From assembly GCA_022791975.1 (NCBI GenBank), contig JAAWAC010000002.1, forward strand, positions 62,001 through 126,000: DNA of 64,000 bases, read 5' to 3'. Source of the stretch: Lachnospiraceae bacterium. GTDB lineage: Bacteria; Bacillota; Clostridia; Lachnospirales; Lachnospiraceae. The position numbers and the translations under genes were made by a program. Under the pieces are notes generated by a model. The model searched no databases. It was not told where the DNA came from and saw nothing but the letters and a program-made list of their open reading frames with translations. Below, in pieces: positions 18,361 through 26,422 of the stretch (position 1 is its first letter; each line of letters opens with the position of its first letter).

Positions 18361-19485
18361 GTGGACAAAAAATGGTGGAAGATAGGAGCTTTTGTGATAG
18401 CAGGCTGCCTGGTGCTAAAATATTTTGAGGAGCTTGTGGGCTTTGCCGGAGGAATTCTGGATGTGCTCACACCGCTGCTTCTGGGCTGCGTGATTGCCTA
18501 TATATTGAATATTGTCCTGCGGTTTCTGGAAAAGCACTTCCAGGTACCTCAAAAGCAGAAGTGGCTGGCATCCTGGAAACGGCCGGTGTGTATTTTGTTG
18601 GATTTGGGAATTATTGTGTTGATTTTGACAGCTGTGGTGGGATTGGTATTGCCGGAGATTGTGAATAGCGCCAAGCTTCTGGGGGAGTCCATTCCCACGG
18701 TTATCAATGACGTGATAAACTTTTTAAGCCTTCATGCAGTGGAATTTCCGGAGATCCAGGAGTATCTGAAGGATTTCCAGCTGAATTGGCCCAAGATTCT
18801 GGAAAACATGCTGGGCTTTGCCACCAGTGGCATAGGGAGTCTCTTTTCCTCGGCCATTACCATAGCAGGAGAAGTATTCGGCGGTGTGGTGAATCTGGGG
18901 CTTGGATTCATTTTTGCCATTTATCTTTTGGCCAATAAGGAGCGGATATGGGAACAGATGGGCAGACTGTGCCGGGCTTACCTGCCTAAGCGAGTGCGGG
19001 AGGTGGGACTGGAGTTTCTCCAGTTGACGGACGATACCTTTTCCAGTTTCCTGGTGGGACAGTGTACAGAGGCCGTGATCTTGGGGGTGCTTTGTACGAT
19101 TGGGATGCTGCTTTTGCGTCTGCCCTATGCAGTGATGACCGGTGTGGTGGTAGGGGTCACAGCCCTGGTACCCATTGTGGGTGCTTTTTTGGGAGCGGCT
19201 CTTGGCGCGTTTATGATTTTGATAGTGGACCCTATGAAGGCCTTGATATTCCTGGTGTTCCTGGTGATTCTACAGCAGCTGGAGGAAAATTTGATCTATC
19301 CCAGGGTGGTGGGGTCTTCTGTGGGGTTGCCCGGGATCTGGGTGTTGGCTGCCGTGACTGTGGGTGGCGGGCTGGCCGGCGTTTTGGGAATGTTGGTGGG
19401 TGTGCCTTTGGCGGCCACTATCTATAAATGGATAGGACGTCGGACCCGGCTTCGGCTGGAAATGATAGGAAATACAAAAAAGTAA
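18361..19485 (+). CDS. AI-2E family transporter (YtvI/PerM-like)
   Basis: A 374-residue polytopic membrane protein of the AI-2E/UPF0118 family. About eight helices, with the conserved half including VVGVTALVPIVGAFLGAALGA, ILQQLEENLIYPRVVGSSVGLPG and GGGLAGVLGMLVGVPLAAT. Some members are Na+/H+ antiporters or autoinducer exporters; the substrate cannot be predicted here. GTG start at 18361 with GGAGGG upstream. The C-terminus ends in a basic cytoplasmic tail. Confidence 0.9.
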   Translation: MDKKWWKIGAFVIAGCLVLKYFEELVGFAGGILDVLTPLLLGCVIAYILNIVLRFLEKHFQVPQKQKWLASWKRPVCILLDLGIIVLILTAVVGLVLPEIVNSAKLLGESIPTVINDVINFLSLHAVEFPEIQEYLKDFQLNWPKILENMLGFATSGIGSLFSSAITIAGEVFGGVVNLGLGFIFAIYLLANKERIWEQMGRLCRAYLPKRVREVGLEFLQLTDDTFSSFLVGQCTEAVILGVLCTIGMLLLRLPYAVMTGVVVGVTALVPIVGAFLGAALGAFMILIVDPMKALIFLVFLVILQQLEENLIYPRVVGSSVGLPGIWVLAAVTVGGGLAGVLGMLVGVPLAATIYKWIGRRTRLRLEMIGNTKK

Positions 19486-19505
19486 AAAGAAATCGAAAAA
19501 AGACC

Positions 19506-19523
19506 TTGTGAATTCATTAACAA
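19506..19523. promoter_or_regulatory. Rex (NADH/NAD+) operator
   Basis: TTGTGAATTCATTAACAA reads as TTGTGAA-N4-TTAACAA. Known Rex sites follow TTGTTAA-N4-TTAACAA or TTGTGAA-N4-TTCACAA; this site combines one half of each form. It covers the -35 and most of the spacer, so bound Rex would block RNA polymerase and a high NADH/NAD+ ratio would release repression. The rex gene itself is not in the window. Confidence 0.8.
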
Positions 19524-19534
19524 TGTGATATGAT
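19506..19534 (+). promoter_or_regulatory. Promoter of the redox operon
   Basis: TTGTGA (19506-19511), exactly 17 nt, then TATGAT (19529-19534). The transcript would start near 19541, leaving a leader of about 265 nt before the dehydrogenase gene. No strong internal promoter was found before the fumarase genes, so this may drive genes from 19809 to 32476. Confidence 0.75.
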
Positions 19535-19700
19535 AGAAAACAGGAAAAACTTTCGGAACAGCTGGCAAGGAGACAGTTGGGAAGGGGTGCCATGTTTTAT
19601 TTTCTAAAAGGGGAATCAAAGAGGTTTCATATGACAGAAACGCTTCCGGAAGCCTGGAAAATCCACAGGCATTTTTCGGGAGCGTGGCGCATGTGAAGAG

Positions 19701-19733
19701 ATGCAGGTATTCCCTTTCTTTATACACCTGCAT
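19701..19733 (+). promoter_or_regulatory. Leader hairpin in the redox operon 5' UTR
   Basis: ATGCAGGT (19701-19708) and ACCTGCAT (19726-19733) form a perfect 8-bp stem in the transcribed leader, about 75 nt before the first gene. There is no T-run, so it is not a terminator by itself; it may stabilise the messenger or act in a longer regulatory fold. Confidence 0.4.
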
Positions 19734-19808
19734 GTTAAAAAATAAACAATATGAATCACAGGGTTCTGGTTGAAAGGCGCAAAAGGCCGGCCAGAGGAAA
19801 GGAGCAGT

Positions 19809-20756
19809 ATGAGCAGCAAAATTACGATTATTGGTGCAGGAAGTGTAGGGGCAACCATTGCCTATACATTGACCAAGGAGGACATTGCATCGGAGATTGT
19901 CATGATTGACATCAACAAGGAGAAGGTGGAAGGGGAGGTTATGGATATCCTTCAGGGCACCTGCTTCCGGGATCCCATTAGCATTGTTAATGGAGAGTAT
20001 GAGGATGCCAAGGACTCGGATATTGTGATCATTACCTCCGGATTGCCCAGAAAGCCGGGGCAGACTCGGATCGATCTGGCCCAGACCAATGTGAATATTT
20101 TAAAGGGAATCACGCCCCAGATTGTGAAGGCGGCTCCCCATGCCCTGTATATTATCGTCAGCAATCCGGTGGATATTATGACCTACGTGTTTACCAAGAT
20201 TTCCGGACTTCCGGAGAATCAGATTATCGGTTCCGGTACTATTCTGGATACGGCCCGTCTGAAATGCGGTTTGTCTGAGCACTTCCGGGTTGCTCAGAGA
20301 AACATTCATGCCTATGTGTTTGGGGAGCATGGGGATACCTCCTTTATTCCCTGGACCGGCGCCTATATATCTGGAACCAGTACAGATGAATATTATGAGT
20401 TGATGAAGAGCATGGGAAGAAATATTCAGCCGGTGGATAAGGATGCCATGCTGGAGTATGTGCAGAAATCCGGCGGGGCCATTATTGCCAACAAGGGAGC
20501 TACCTTCTATGCTGTGTCCGCAGCCGTGTGCAAGCTGTGCAATATTGTGGTGGCCGCATCTGATTCCATTGCCACGGTTTCTTCCATGATGCACGGGGAG
20601 TATGGTATTGAGGACGTGTGTCTTAGCACCCTGACCCTGGTGGGACCCAAGGGAATCCGGGGCAAGGTTCCCATGCGGATGAATAAGGCGGAGATTGAGA
20701 AGCTACAGGCCAGCGCCGACGCTTTGAAGTCCGTTATCGCAAAGATTGAAATCTGA
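19809..20756 (+). CDS. LDH-like malate dehydrogenase (NAD)
   Basis: A 315-residue NAD-dependent 2-hydroxyacid dehydrogenase of the LDH/MDH fold: GAGSVG nucleotide motif, Asp34 for NAD preference, LDTARL and the catalytic EHGD histidine. General annotation would say L-lactate dehydrogenase. However, the loop residue that selects substrate (position 102 in LDH numbering, residue 81 here) is Arg in GLPRKPGQTR, where lactate enzymes have Gln. Arg there favours dicarboxylates (oxaloacetate/malate). The LDH-type KGAT motif is retained, so specificity may be mixed. Start ATG 19809 with GGAGC upstream. First gene of the Rex-controlled operon, which supports a malate role. Confidence 0.82.
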   Translation: MSSKITIIGAGSVGATIAYTLTKEDIASEIVMIDINKEKVEGEVMDILQGTCFRDPISIVNGEYEDAKDSDIVIITSGLPRKPGQTRIDLAQTNVNILKGITPQIVKAAPHALYIIVSNPVDIMTYVFTKISGLPENQIIGSGTILDTARLKCGLSEHFRVAQRNIHAYVFGEHGDTSFIPWTGAYISGTSTDEYYELMKSMGRNIQPVDKDAMLEYVQKSGGAIIANKGATFYAVSAAVCKLCNIVVAASDSIATVSSMMHGEYGIEDVCLSTLTLVGPKGIRGKVPMRMNKAEIEKLQASADALKSVIAKIEI

Positions 20757-20793
20757 GAACCCGGGAAACGGGAGAGAATAGGAGGTTAGCCAA

Positions 20794-21582
20794 ATGGTAT
20801 ATAGTTATTATCCTGGCTGCACCTTGAAAAATAAGGCGCAGGATTTGGATCGATATGCCAGAATGTCCGCGGAGGCCCTGGGCTTTACCCTGGAGGAGAT
20901 CGAGGAATGGCAGTGCTGCGGCGCTGTATATCCCCAGGCTTCTGATGAGATAGCAACCAAGCTGTCTGCGGTACGGGCGTTAAACGATGCCAAGGAAAAA
21001 AATCAGGATCTGGTGACATTGTGTTCCGCCTGTCATCATGTGATCAAGCGGGTGAATGATGACATGCGGCATGTGGAGGACATCCGGACAAAGGCAAACA
21101 ATTATCTCAAGCTTGCCACCCCCTACCAGGGTGAGACCCAGGTGCTTCATTTTCTGGAGGTGCTCCGGGATCGGGTGGGCTTTGAGAATTTGAAGGAAAA
21201 GGTGGTAAAGCCCCTGACTGGAAGAAAGATCGGAGCTTATTATGGCTGTATGCTTTTACGCCCCAGCGGGGTTATGGCCTTTGATGATCCGGAAAATCCC
21301 ACGATTATAGAAGATTTTATTCGGGCTTTGGGAGCAGAGGCTGTGGTGTATCCCTATCGAAATGAGTGCTGCGGTGGTTACATATCCCTGAAGGAGAAGG
21401 CTCTGGCGGGAAGCCTGGTGGACCAGGTGATGGAATCTGCGGCTTTGAAGGGTGCCAAAGAACTGATCACGGCCTGTCCTCTCTGCCTTTATAATTTGAA
21501 GAACAGCGGAGCAGCCCAGAAGCTTCCGGTTCGCTATATAACGGAGCTTTTGGCTGAGGCTCTGGGACTTGGCACAGAATAG
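20794..21582 (+). CDS. hdrB: HdrB: two-CCG-domain heterodisulfide reductase subunit
   Basis: A 262-residue cytoplasmic protein with two complete CCG modules, each binding a noncubane [4Fe-4S] cluster in characterised HdrB. Domain 1: C9, C41-C42, C77, C80. Domain 2: C152, C192-C193, C228, C231. These spacings fit the CX31-39CCX34CX2C pattern. In methanogens this subunit cleaves CoM-S-S-CoB; in sulfate reducers it reduces DsrC. Neither partner is encoded here, so its acceptor is open, and the operon suggests fumarate reductase. Good AGGAGG ribosome site, 37 nt after the dehydrogenase. Confidence 0.92.
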   Translation: MVYSYYPGCTLKNKAQDLDRYARMSAEALGFTLEEIEEWQCCGAVYPQASDEIATKLSAVRALNDAKEKNQDLVTLCSACHHVIKRVNDDMRHVEDIRTKANNYLKLATPYQGETQVLHFLEVLRDRVGFENLKEKVVKPLTGRKIGAYYGCMLLRPSGVMAFDDPENPTIIEDFIRALGAEAVVYPYRNECCGGYISLKEKALAGSLVDQVMESAALKGAKELITACPLCLYNLKNSGAAQKLPVRYITELLAEALGLGTE

Positions 21583-21593
21583 GGGGAGGAAGC

Positions 21594-21986
21594 ATGCATA
21601 GAACAGAAAAAGAACAGGCGGATCTCATTCGGGAGATAAGCGGTGTGGATACCAGAAAATGTATGAAGTGCGGAAAATGCTCTGCCTCCTGTCCGGCCTA
21701 CGATGAAATGGATATCCGACCCCATCAGTTTGTCTCCTATGTACAGAACGGAGACGTGAAGGCTCTTTTGGAGTCCAAGAGCATCTGGAAATGTCTTTCC
21801 TGCTTTGCCTGCCTGGAGCGCTGCCCCAGGGATGTAAAGCCGGCGAAGCTTATAGAGGCTGTCCGCCTGATGGTGATCCGTCAAAGGGGAGAAGATTATT
21901 TGTCGCCCAATGAAATTCCGGAGCTTTTGGATGATGAGCTTCCCCAGCAGCTGCTGGCAAGTGCATTTCGTAAATACAGGAAATAA
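21594..21986 (+). CDS. hdrC: HdrC: 2x[4Fe-4S] heterodisulfide reductase subunit
   Basis: A 130-residue ferredoxin-like electron carrier between HdrA and HdrB. Two clusters: C23, C26, C29, C33 and C67, C70, C73, C77, the latter with a CPRDVKP motif typical of HdrC. It starts 11 nt after hdrB with GGGGGAGG upstream and ends 23 nt before the likely hdrA start, as in many hdr operons. Size is close to that of family HdrC without extra domains. Confidence 0.92.
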   Translation: MHRTEKEQADLIREISGVDTRKCMKCGKCSASCPAYDEMDIRPHQFVSYVQNGDVKALLESKSIWKCLSCFACLERCPRDVKPAKLIEAVRLMVIRQRGEDYLSPNEIPELLDDELPQQLLASAFRKYRK

Positions 21987-22009
21987 GAGAAAGGTTGGAG
22001 GTGAAGGGA

Positions 22010-23995
22010 GTGCAAAGAATCGGAGTATTTGTCTGTCATTGCGGGTCCAACATTGCGGCCACTGTGGATGTGGCACGGGTGGTGGAGGCGGCAGCCAAGG
22101 AGCCGGGTGTAGTCCATGCAGAGGATTATGCGTACATGTGTTCGGAGGCGGGCCAGCTGAAAATCCGCGAGGCAATCAAAGAAAAAAATCTCACGGGCAT
22201 TGTGGTTTGCTCCTGCTCTCCGCGGATGCATGAGAATACATTTCGGCAGGCAGCAGAGCGGGCGGGCATCAATCCCTATATGGTGGAAATCGCCAATATT
22301 CGGGAGCACTGCTCCTGGATTCACAAGGATATGGAGGAGGCCACGGAAAAAGCCGTGATCCTGGCACGGGCAGCCATCGCGAAGGTGACCTTAAATGCGC
22401 CCTTGCAGGCGGGAACCAGCAAGGTGGTCAAGCGGGCCCTGGTAATTGGCGGTGGCATTGCGGGAATCCAGACGGCTTTGGATATTGCGGATGCAGGCTA
22501 TGAGGTGGATATTGTGGAGAAAACTCCCAGTATCGGAGGGAGGATGTCCCAGCTTGACAAGACCTTCCCCACCCTGGACTGCTCGGCCTGTATCTTAACG
22601 CCCAAGATGGTGGAGGCCGCCGCCCATGAGAAAATACAGATTTATACATATAGTGAAGTGGAAAAGGTGTCCGGCTTTGTGGGTGATTTCACCGTGGATA
22701 TCCGGAAAAAGGCCCGGAGCGTGGACATGAGCAAATGTACAGGCTGCGGTGTCTGCCAGGAGAAATGTCCCTCCAAGAAGGCGCCCAGCGAGTTTAACCG
22801 GGGCTTAAATACCAGGAGTGCCATCTATACGCCCTTTGCCCAGGCCATTCCCAATGTGCCAGTGATTGACCGGGAGAGCTGTATCAAGTTTAAGACCGGA
22901 AAGTGTGGGGTCTGTGCCAAGGTGTGTCAGGCAGGGGCCATTGACTATGAGCAGAAGGACGAGATTGTCACGCGGAACTACGGGGCCATTGTAGTGGCTA
23001 CGGGCTTTGATACCATCAAGCTTGATCAATATGACGAGTATTCCTACAGCACCAGTCCGGATGTGATTACCTCTCTGGAGCTGGAGCGAATCATGAATGC
23101 GGCAGGTCCCACCAAGGGACATCTGGAGCGCATGTCGGATCACAAGCCCCCCAAGTCCATGGTGTTTATCCAGTGTGTGGGCTCCCGCTGTGCGGATAAG
23201 CGGGGAAAGAGCTACTGCTCCAAGATTTGCTGCATGTATACGGCCAAGCATGCCATGCTGATTCGGGACAAATATCCTGATGTGGAGGTGACCGTATTTT
23301 ACATTGATGTGCGTACTCCCGGAAAGAACTTTGACGAGTTCTACCGCAGAGCCGTGGAGGAGTACGGGGTAAATTACATCAAGGGTCAGGTGGGGAAGGT
23401 GGCCGAGAAAGGCGACAGGCTACTGGTTCAGGGCGTAGATCTCATTGACAATAAACGGATTCTTATGGAGACAGATATGGTGGTTCTGGCCACAGCCATT
23501 GAGCCCAATCCGGATGTGAGAAAGATTGCCACCATGCTGACAGCCAGCATTGATACCAACAATTTCCTCACGGAGTCCCATGCCAAGCTGCGCCCGGTGG
23601 AGTCACCCACCGCTGGTATCTTTTTGTCCGGTGTGTGCCAGGGACCCAAGGATATTCCAGAGACTGTGGCGCAGGCAGGCGCTGCGGCCGTAAAGGTGGT
23701 GGGGCTTTTGGCCAAGGATCATCTGGTGACCAATCCCTGTGTGGCCAAGTCCGATCAGCTTCTGTGTAATGGCTGCTCTTCCTGCGAGAAGGTCTGCCCC
23801 TACGGCGCTATTTCCTATGAGGAAAAGGAGGTCAATGACCACGGCATTCGGGAGCACCGGCGTGTAGCGGTGGTCAACAGCGCTCTGTGTCAGGGCTGCG
23901 GCGCCTGCACTGTGGCCTGCCCCTCGGGAGCTATGGATCTCCAGGGCTTCTCAAACAGACAAATTCTTGCGGAGGTGGATGCAATATGCAGGTAG
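22010..23995 (+). CDS. hdrA: HdrA: FAD electron-bifurcating subunit
   Basis: A 661-residue iron-sulfur flavoprotein: the N-terminal HdrA domain (GVFVCHCGSNIAATVD, CSCSPRMHE), FAD-binding VIGGGIAGIQTALDIADAGY with the cluster region LDCSACILTPKM, an inserted ferredoxin (CTGCGVCQEKCP; CGVCAKVCQAGAI), and a C-terminal ferredoxin pair (CNGCSSCEKVCPYGAI; CQGCGACTVACPSGAM). In characterised complexes this FAD splits electron pairs between ferredoxin and HdrBC. Start chosen as GTG 22010 because GGAGGTGA at 21997-22004 is ideally spaced; TTG 21995 is the alternative. Its stop overlaps flxD (ATG 23986). Confidence 0.94.
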   Translation: MQRIGVFVCHCGSNIAATVDVARVVEAAAKEPGVVHAEDYAYMCSEAGQLKIREAIKEKNLTGIVVCSCSPRMHENTFRQAAERAGINPYMVEIANIREHCSWIHKDMEEATEKAVILARAAIAKVTLNAPLQAGTSKVVKRALVIGGGIAGIQTALDIADAGYEVDIVEKTPSIGGRMSQLDKTFPTLDCSACILTPKMVEAAAHEKIQIYTYSEVEKVSGFVGDFTVDIRKKARSVDMSKCTGCGVCQEKCPSKKAPSEFNRGLNTRSAIYTPFAQAIPNVPVIDRESCIKFKTGKCGVCAKVCQAGAIDYEQKDEIVTRNYGAIVVATGFDTIKLDQYDEYSYSTSPDVITSLELERIMNAAGPTKGHLERMSDHKPPKSMVFIQCVGSRCADKRGKSYCSKICCMYTAKHAMLIRDKYPDVEVTVFYIDVRTPGKNFDEFYRRAVEEYGVNYIKGQVGKVAEKGDRLLVQGVDLIDNKRILMETDMVVLATAIEPNPDVRKIATMLTASIDTNNFLTESHAKLRPVESPTAGIFLSGVCQGPKDIPETVAQAGAAAVKVVGLLAKDHLVTNPCVAKSDQLLCNGCSSCEKVCPYGAISYEEKEVNDHGIREHRRVAVVNSALCQGCGACTVACPSGAMDLQGFSNRQILAEVDAICR

Positions 23996-24432
23996 AAAAA
24001 ACACAAGAATTCCGGCCCAAAATCGTGGCCTTTTGCTGCAACTGGTGCAGTTATGCAGGGGCGGACCTGGCGGGAAGCAGTAGGCTTTCCTATCCTGCGG
24101 ATGTGAAGATTATCCGGGTCCCTTGCTCTTGCCGGGTAAATCCCATGTTTATTCTACGGGCCTTCCAGCGGGGAGCCGACGGAGTTATCCTGTGCGGCTG
24201 CCACCCGGGAGACTGCCATTATACAACGGGGAACTATTACGCCAGAAGAAGAATGACCTTGCTGTTCTCCATGCTGGATTATCTGGGCGTGGAAAATGGA
24301 CGGACCCGGGTAGAGTGGGTGTCTGCAGCTGAGGGCGTAAAGTTTTCCACCACCATGAATGAGTTTGTGGCAAAGATTCATTCCCTGGGCGAGAACGTGA
24401 GATTGGAGGATTTGCGATGCAAGAGAGATTAG
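23986..24432 (+). CDS. flxD: FlxD/MvhD-type [2Fe-2S] subunit
   Basis: A 148-residue protein of the MvhD/FrhD/FlxD family, which passes electrons from an NADH- or H2-oxidising module to HdrA. Visible motifs: FCCNWCSYAGADLAGSSRL, VPCSCRVNP (in most homologues CTGR; here CSCR) and the typical LCGCHPGDCHYTTGNYYARRR. The start is ATG 23986, overlapping the hdrA stop by 10 nt, so the two are coupled. With flxC, flxB and flxA next and no hydrogenase gene, the FlxD assignment is preferred to MvhD. Confidence 0.88.
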   Translation: MQVEKTQEFRPKIVAFCCNWCSYAGADLAGSSRLSYPADVKIIRVPCSCRVNPMFILRAFQRGADGVILCGCHPGDCHYTTGNYYARRRMTLLFSMLDYLGVENGRTRVEWVSAAEGVKFSTTMNEFVAKIHSLGENVRLEDLRCKRD

Positions 24433-25394
24433 TAGAGAGAGCAAAGGAACTCCTGGCGGACGGCACGGTGGTTCGGGTCTTGGGCTGGAAACAGGGAGAT
24501 TTGGGCTACAATCCGGAACCGGCTTATTTTAACAGCCCGGAGGAGCTAAAAGATTTTGTGTATGACGGCTTCTGCGGTGCCAACTTAAGCAAGTATCTGA
24601 TCCAGGCAGGAAAGCTAGAGGGAAATACCCTGGTATTCTTAAAGCCCTGCGATACCTACAGCTTTCATCAGCTTATCAAGGAACACCGGGTCAAGAGGGA
24701 AAAAACCTATATCATCGGTGTGGGGTGTAAAGGAACCCTGGATGTAGAGAAAATCAAGAGTGCAGGCATTAAGGGGATTGAGAAAATTTCCCAGGAGGGA
24801 GAGACCCTGAAGATGGAGACTCTTTATGGGGAAAAGGAACTTCCCTTTGCAGAGGCCCTTTTGGAGCGCTGTACCGTGTGTAAGGGAAAGACCCATCAGG
24901 TATACGATGAGCTGATCGGAGCCCAGGAGGGAGAAGAGGCAGGACCAGTGGGAAACCGCTTTGAGATGGTGGAGAAGCTGGAGGCCATGTCTCCCAAGGA
25001 GCGCTTTGCCTTCTGGCAGGAGGAGCTTTCCCGGTGTATTCGCTGCAATGCCTGTCGAAATGTGTGTCCGGCATGCAGTTGCCTGAAATGTGTCTTTGAC
25101 GGCAATCAGTTTGACAGCGCCCAGAAGGCTAACGCAGATACCTTTGAGGAGCAGATGTTTCATATTATCCGGGCCTTCCATGTAGCGGGCCGGTGTACAG
25201 ATTGTGGGGAGTGCAGCCGGGTATGTCCCCAGGGAATTCCGCTCCACTTATTAAACCGAAAGTTTATAAAGGATATTAACACCTTTTACGGAGATTACCA
25301 GGCAGGCGAGGACACGGACAGCCGTGCACCTCTGACTAATTTTACCTTTGAGGATGTGGAGCCTAGTGTGGTAGGAGAGAGGGGGCAAAGCTAG
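24417..25394 (+). CDS. flxC: FlxC-like ferredoxin-type subunit
   Basis: A 325-residue iron-sulfur protein. The N-terminal half resembles the coenzyme F420 hydrogenase beta/FrhB-like fold (LVFLKPCDTYSFHQLIKEHRV, GCKGTLD, CTVCKGKTHQVYD). The C-terminal part holds two clusters: CIRCNACRNVCPACSC and CTDCGECSRVCPQGIPLHLL. No NAD motif. The gene overlaps flxD by 16 nt. It matches the ferredoxin-like subunits of FlxABCD complexes by context; the exact letter (FlxB versus FlxC) is uncertain. Likely relays electrons from FlxA to FlxD. Confidence 0.78.
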   Translation: MQERLVERAKELLADGTVVRVLGWKQGDLGYNPEPAYFNSPEELKDFVYDGFCGANLSKYLIQAGKLEGNTLVFLKPCDTYSFHQLIKEHRVKREKTYIIGVGCKGTLDVEKIKSAGIKGIEKISQEGETLKMETLYGEKELPFAEALLERCTVCKGKTHQVYDELIGAQEGEEAGPVGNRFEMVEKLEAMSPKERFAFWQEELSRCIRCNACRNVCPACSCLKCVFDGNQFDSAQKANADTFEEQMFHIIRAFHVAGRCTDCGECSRVCPQGIPLHLLNRKFIKDINTFYGDYQAGEDTDSRAPLTNFTFEDVEPSVVGERGQS

Positions 25395-25396
25395 TC

Positions 25397-26422
25397 ATGT
25401 ATAAGATAGAGAAAAGCCATCTGTCAGAGCTTTTGGCGGCAATCGCGGCCAAGGAGGACCTGTTTGTGCCCCAGAAAACCGGCTCCCAGACCAACTATGG
25501 CCTCTGGACCCAGGAAACCCAGGCGGATCTTAGCACCTTAAAGACTGTAAAATCCGGCAAGGATTGCTTCTTTCCCCAGAGCGAGGTGCTGTATCGTTGC
25601 CGGAAGGAGGAGGGGAAGCTGGTCATTGATCCGGAGGAGCTTAAAAATCAGCCCTTTGTGGTTTTTGGCATGCGGGCCTGCGATGTACAGGGATTGAAAG
25701 TCCTGGACAATGTGTTTTTAAAAGATCCCGTGGACAGTTTTTACGCTGCCCGCCGGGAGCATGGCACTGTGGTGGCTTTGGCCTGCCATCAGCCGGAGGA
25801 GACCTGTTTTTGCAAGGTGTTTGGCATTGATGCAGCCAATCCAGCGGCAGATGTGGCGGCCTGGATCGTTGGGGAGGAGCTTTACTGGAAGCCGCTGACC
25901 CAAAAAGGTGAGAATTTGACCGAGCTGGTTCGGGAGCTATTGGTGGAGACCGAGGAGGAAGCTGTGGAGAAGGAGAAACAGGAGATTCATGCAGTGATTG
26001 AGAGACTTCCCTATTCTCATCTTGATCTCTCCCGTTTTACACCAGAGCGGACTATGGAGCTCTTTGACTCTCCTCTGTGGGAAGAAATGTACCAGCCCTG
26101 CCTGGCCTGCGGCACCTGTACCTTTGTGTGCCCCACCTGTCAGTGCTATGATATCAAGGATTTTCATACAGGAGAGGGCGTGGAGCGCTACCGCTGCTGG
26201 GATTCCTGCATGTATTCGGATTTTACCATGATGGCCCATGGAAATATGCGGACCAGCCAGATGCAGCGATTCCGCCAGCGCTTTATGCACAAGCTGGTGT
26301 ATTACCCGGCCAACAACGAGGGTATGTTTTCCTGCGTGGGCTGCGGTCGCTGTGTGAGCAAATGTCCGGCTTCCTTAAATATTGTAAAGGTGATTAAGAA
26401 ACTGGGAGGTGAAGCGCAATGA
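25397..26422 (+). CDS. flxB: FlxB-like (AsrA-type) 4Fe-4S subunit
   Basis: A 341-residue protein of the AsrA/HydB-like 4Fe-4S dicluster family: N-terminal domain with FFPQSEVL, VVFGMRACDVQGLKVLDNVFL and CHQPEETCFC, then two C-terminal clusters (CLACGTCTFVCPTCQCYD and CVGCGRCVSKCPASLNIV) around CWDSC. Such subunits sit between a flavin/NAD subunit and deeper electron carriers. Start 3 nt after flxC with GGGGGCAAAG upstream. It overlaps flxA (ATGA at 26419-26422), the usual pairing of an AsrA-type with an AsrB-type protein. Confidence 0.82.
   Translation: MYKIEKSHLSELLAAIAAKEDLFVPQKTGSQTNYGLWTQETQADLSTLKTVKSGKDCFFPQSEVLYRCRKEEGKLVIDPEELKNQPFVVFGMRACDVQGLKVLDNVFLKDPVDSFYAARREHGTVVALACHQPEETCFCKVFGIDAANPAADVAAWIVGEELYWKPLTQKGENLTELVRELLVETEEEAVEKEKQEIHAVIERLPYSHLDLSRFTPERTMELFDSPLWEEMYQPCLACGTCTFVCPTCQCYDIKDFHTGEGVERYRCWDSCMYSDFTMMAHGNMRTSQMQRFRQRFMHKLVYYPANNEGMFSCVGCGRCVSKCPASLNIVKVIKKLGGEAQ

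Noticed and set aside
19809-20756. Plain lactate dehydrogenase annotation
   Set aside because: Arg at the specificity position and the C4-acid operon argue for malate; kept only as an alternative because KGAT is LDH-like.
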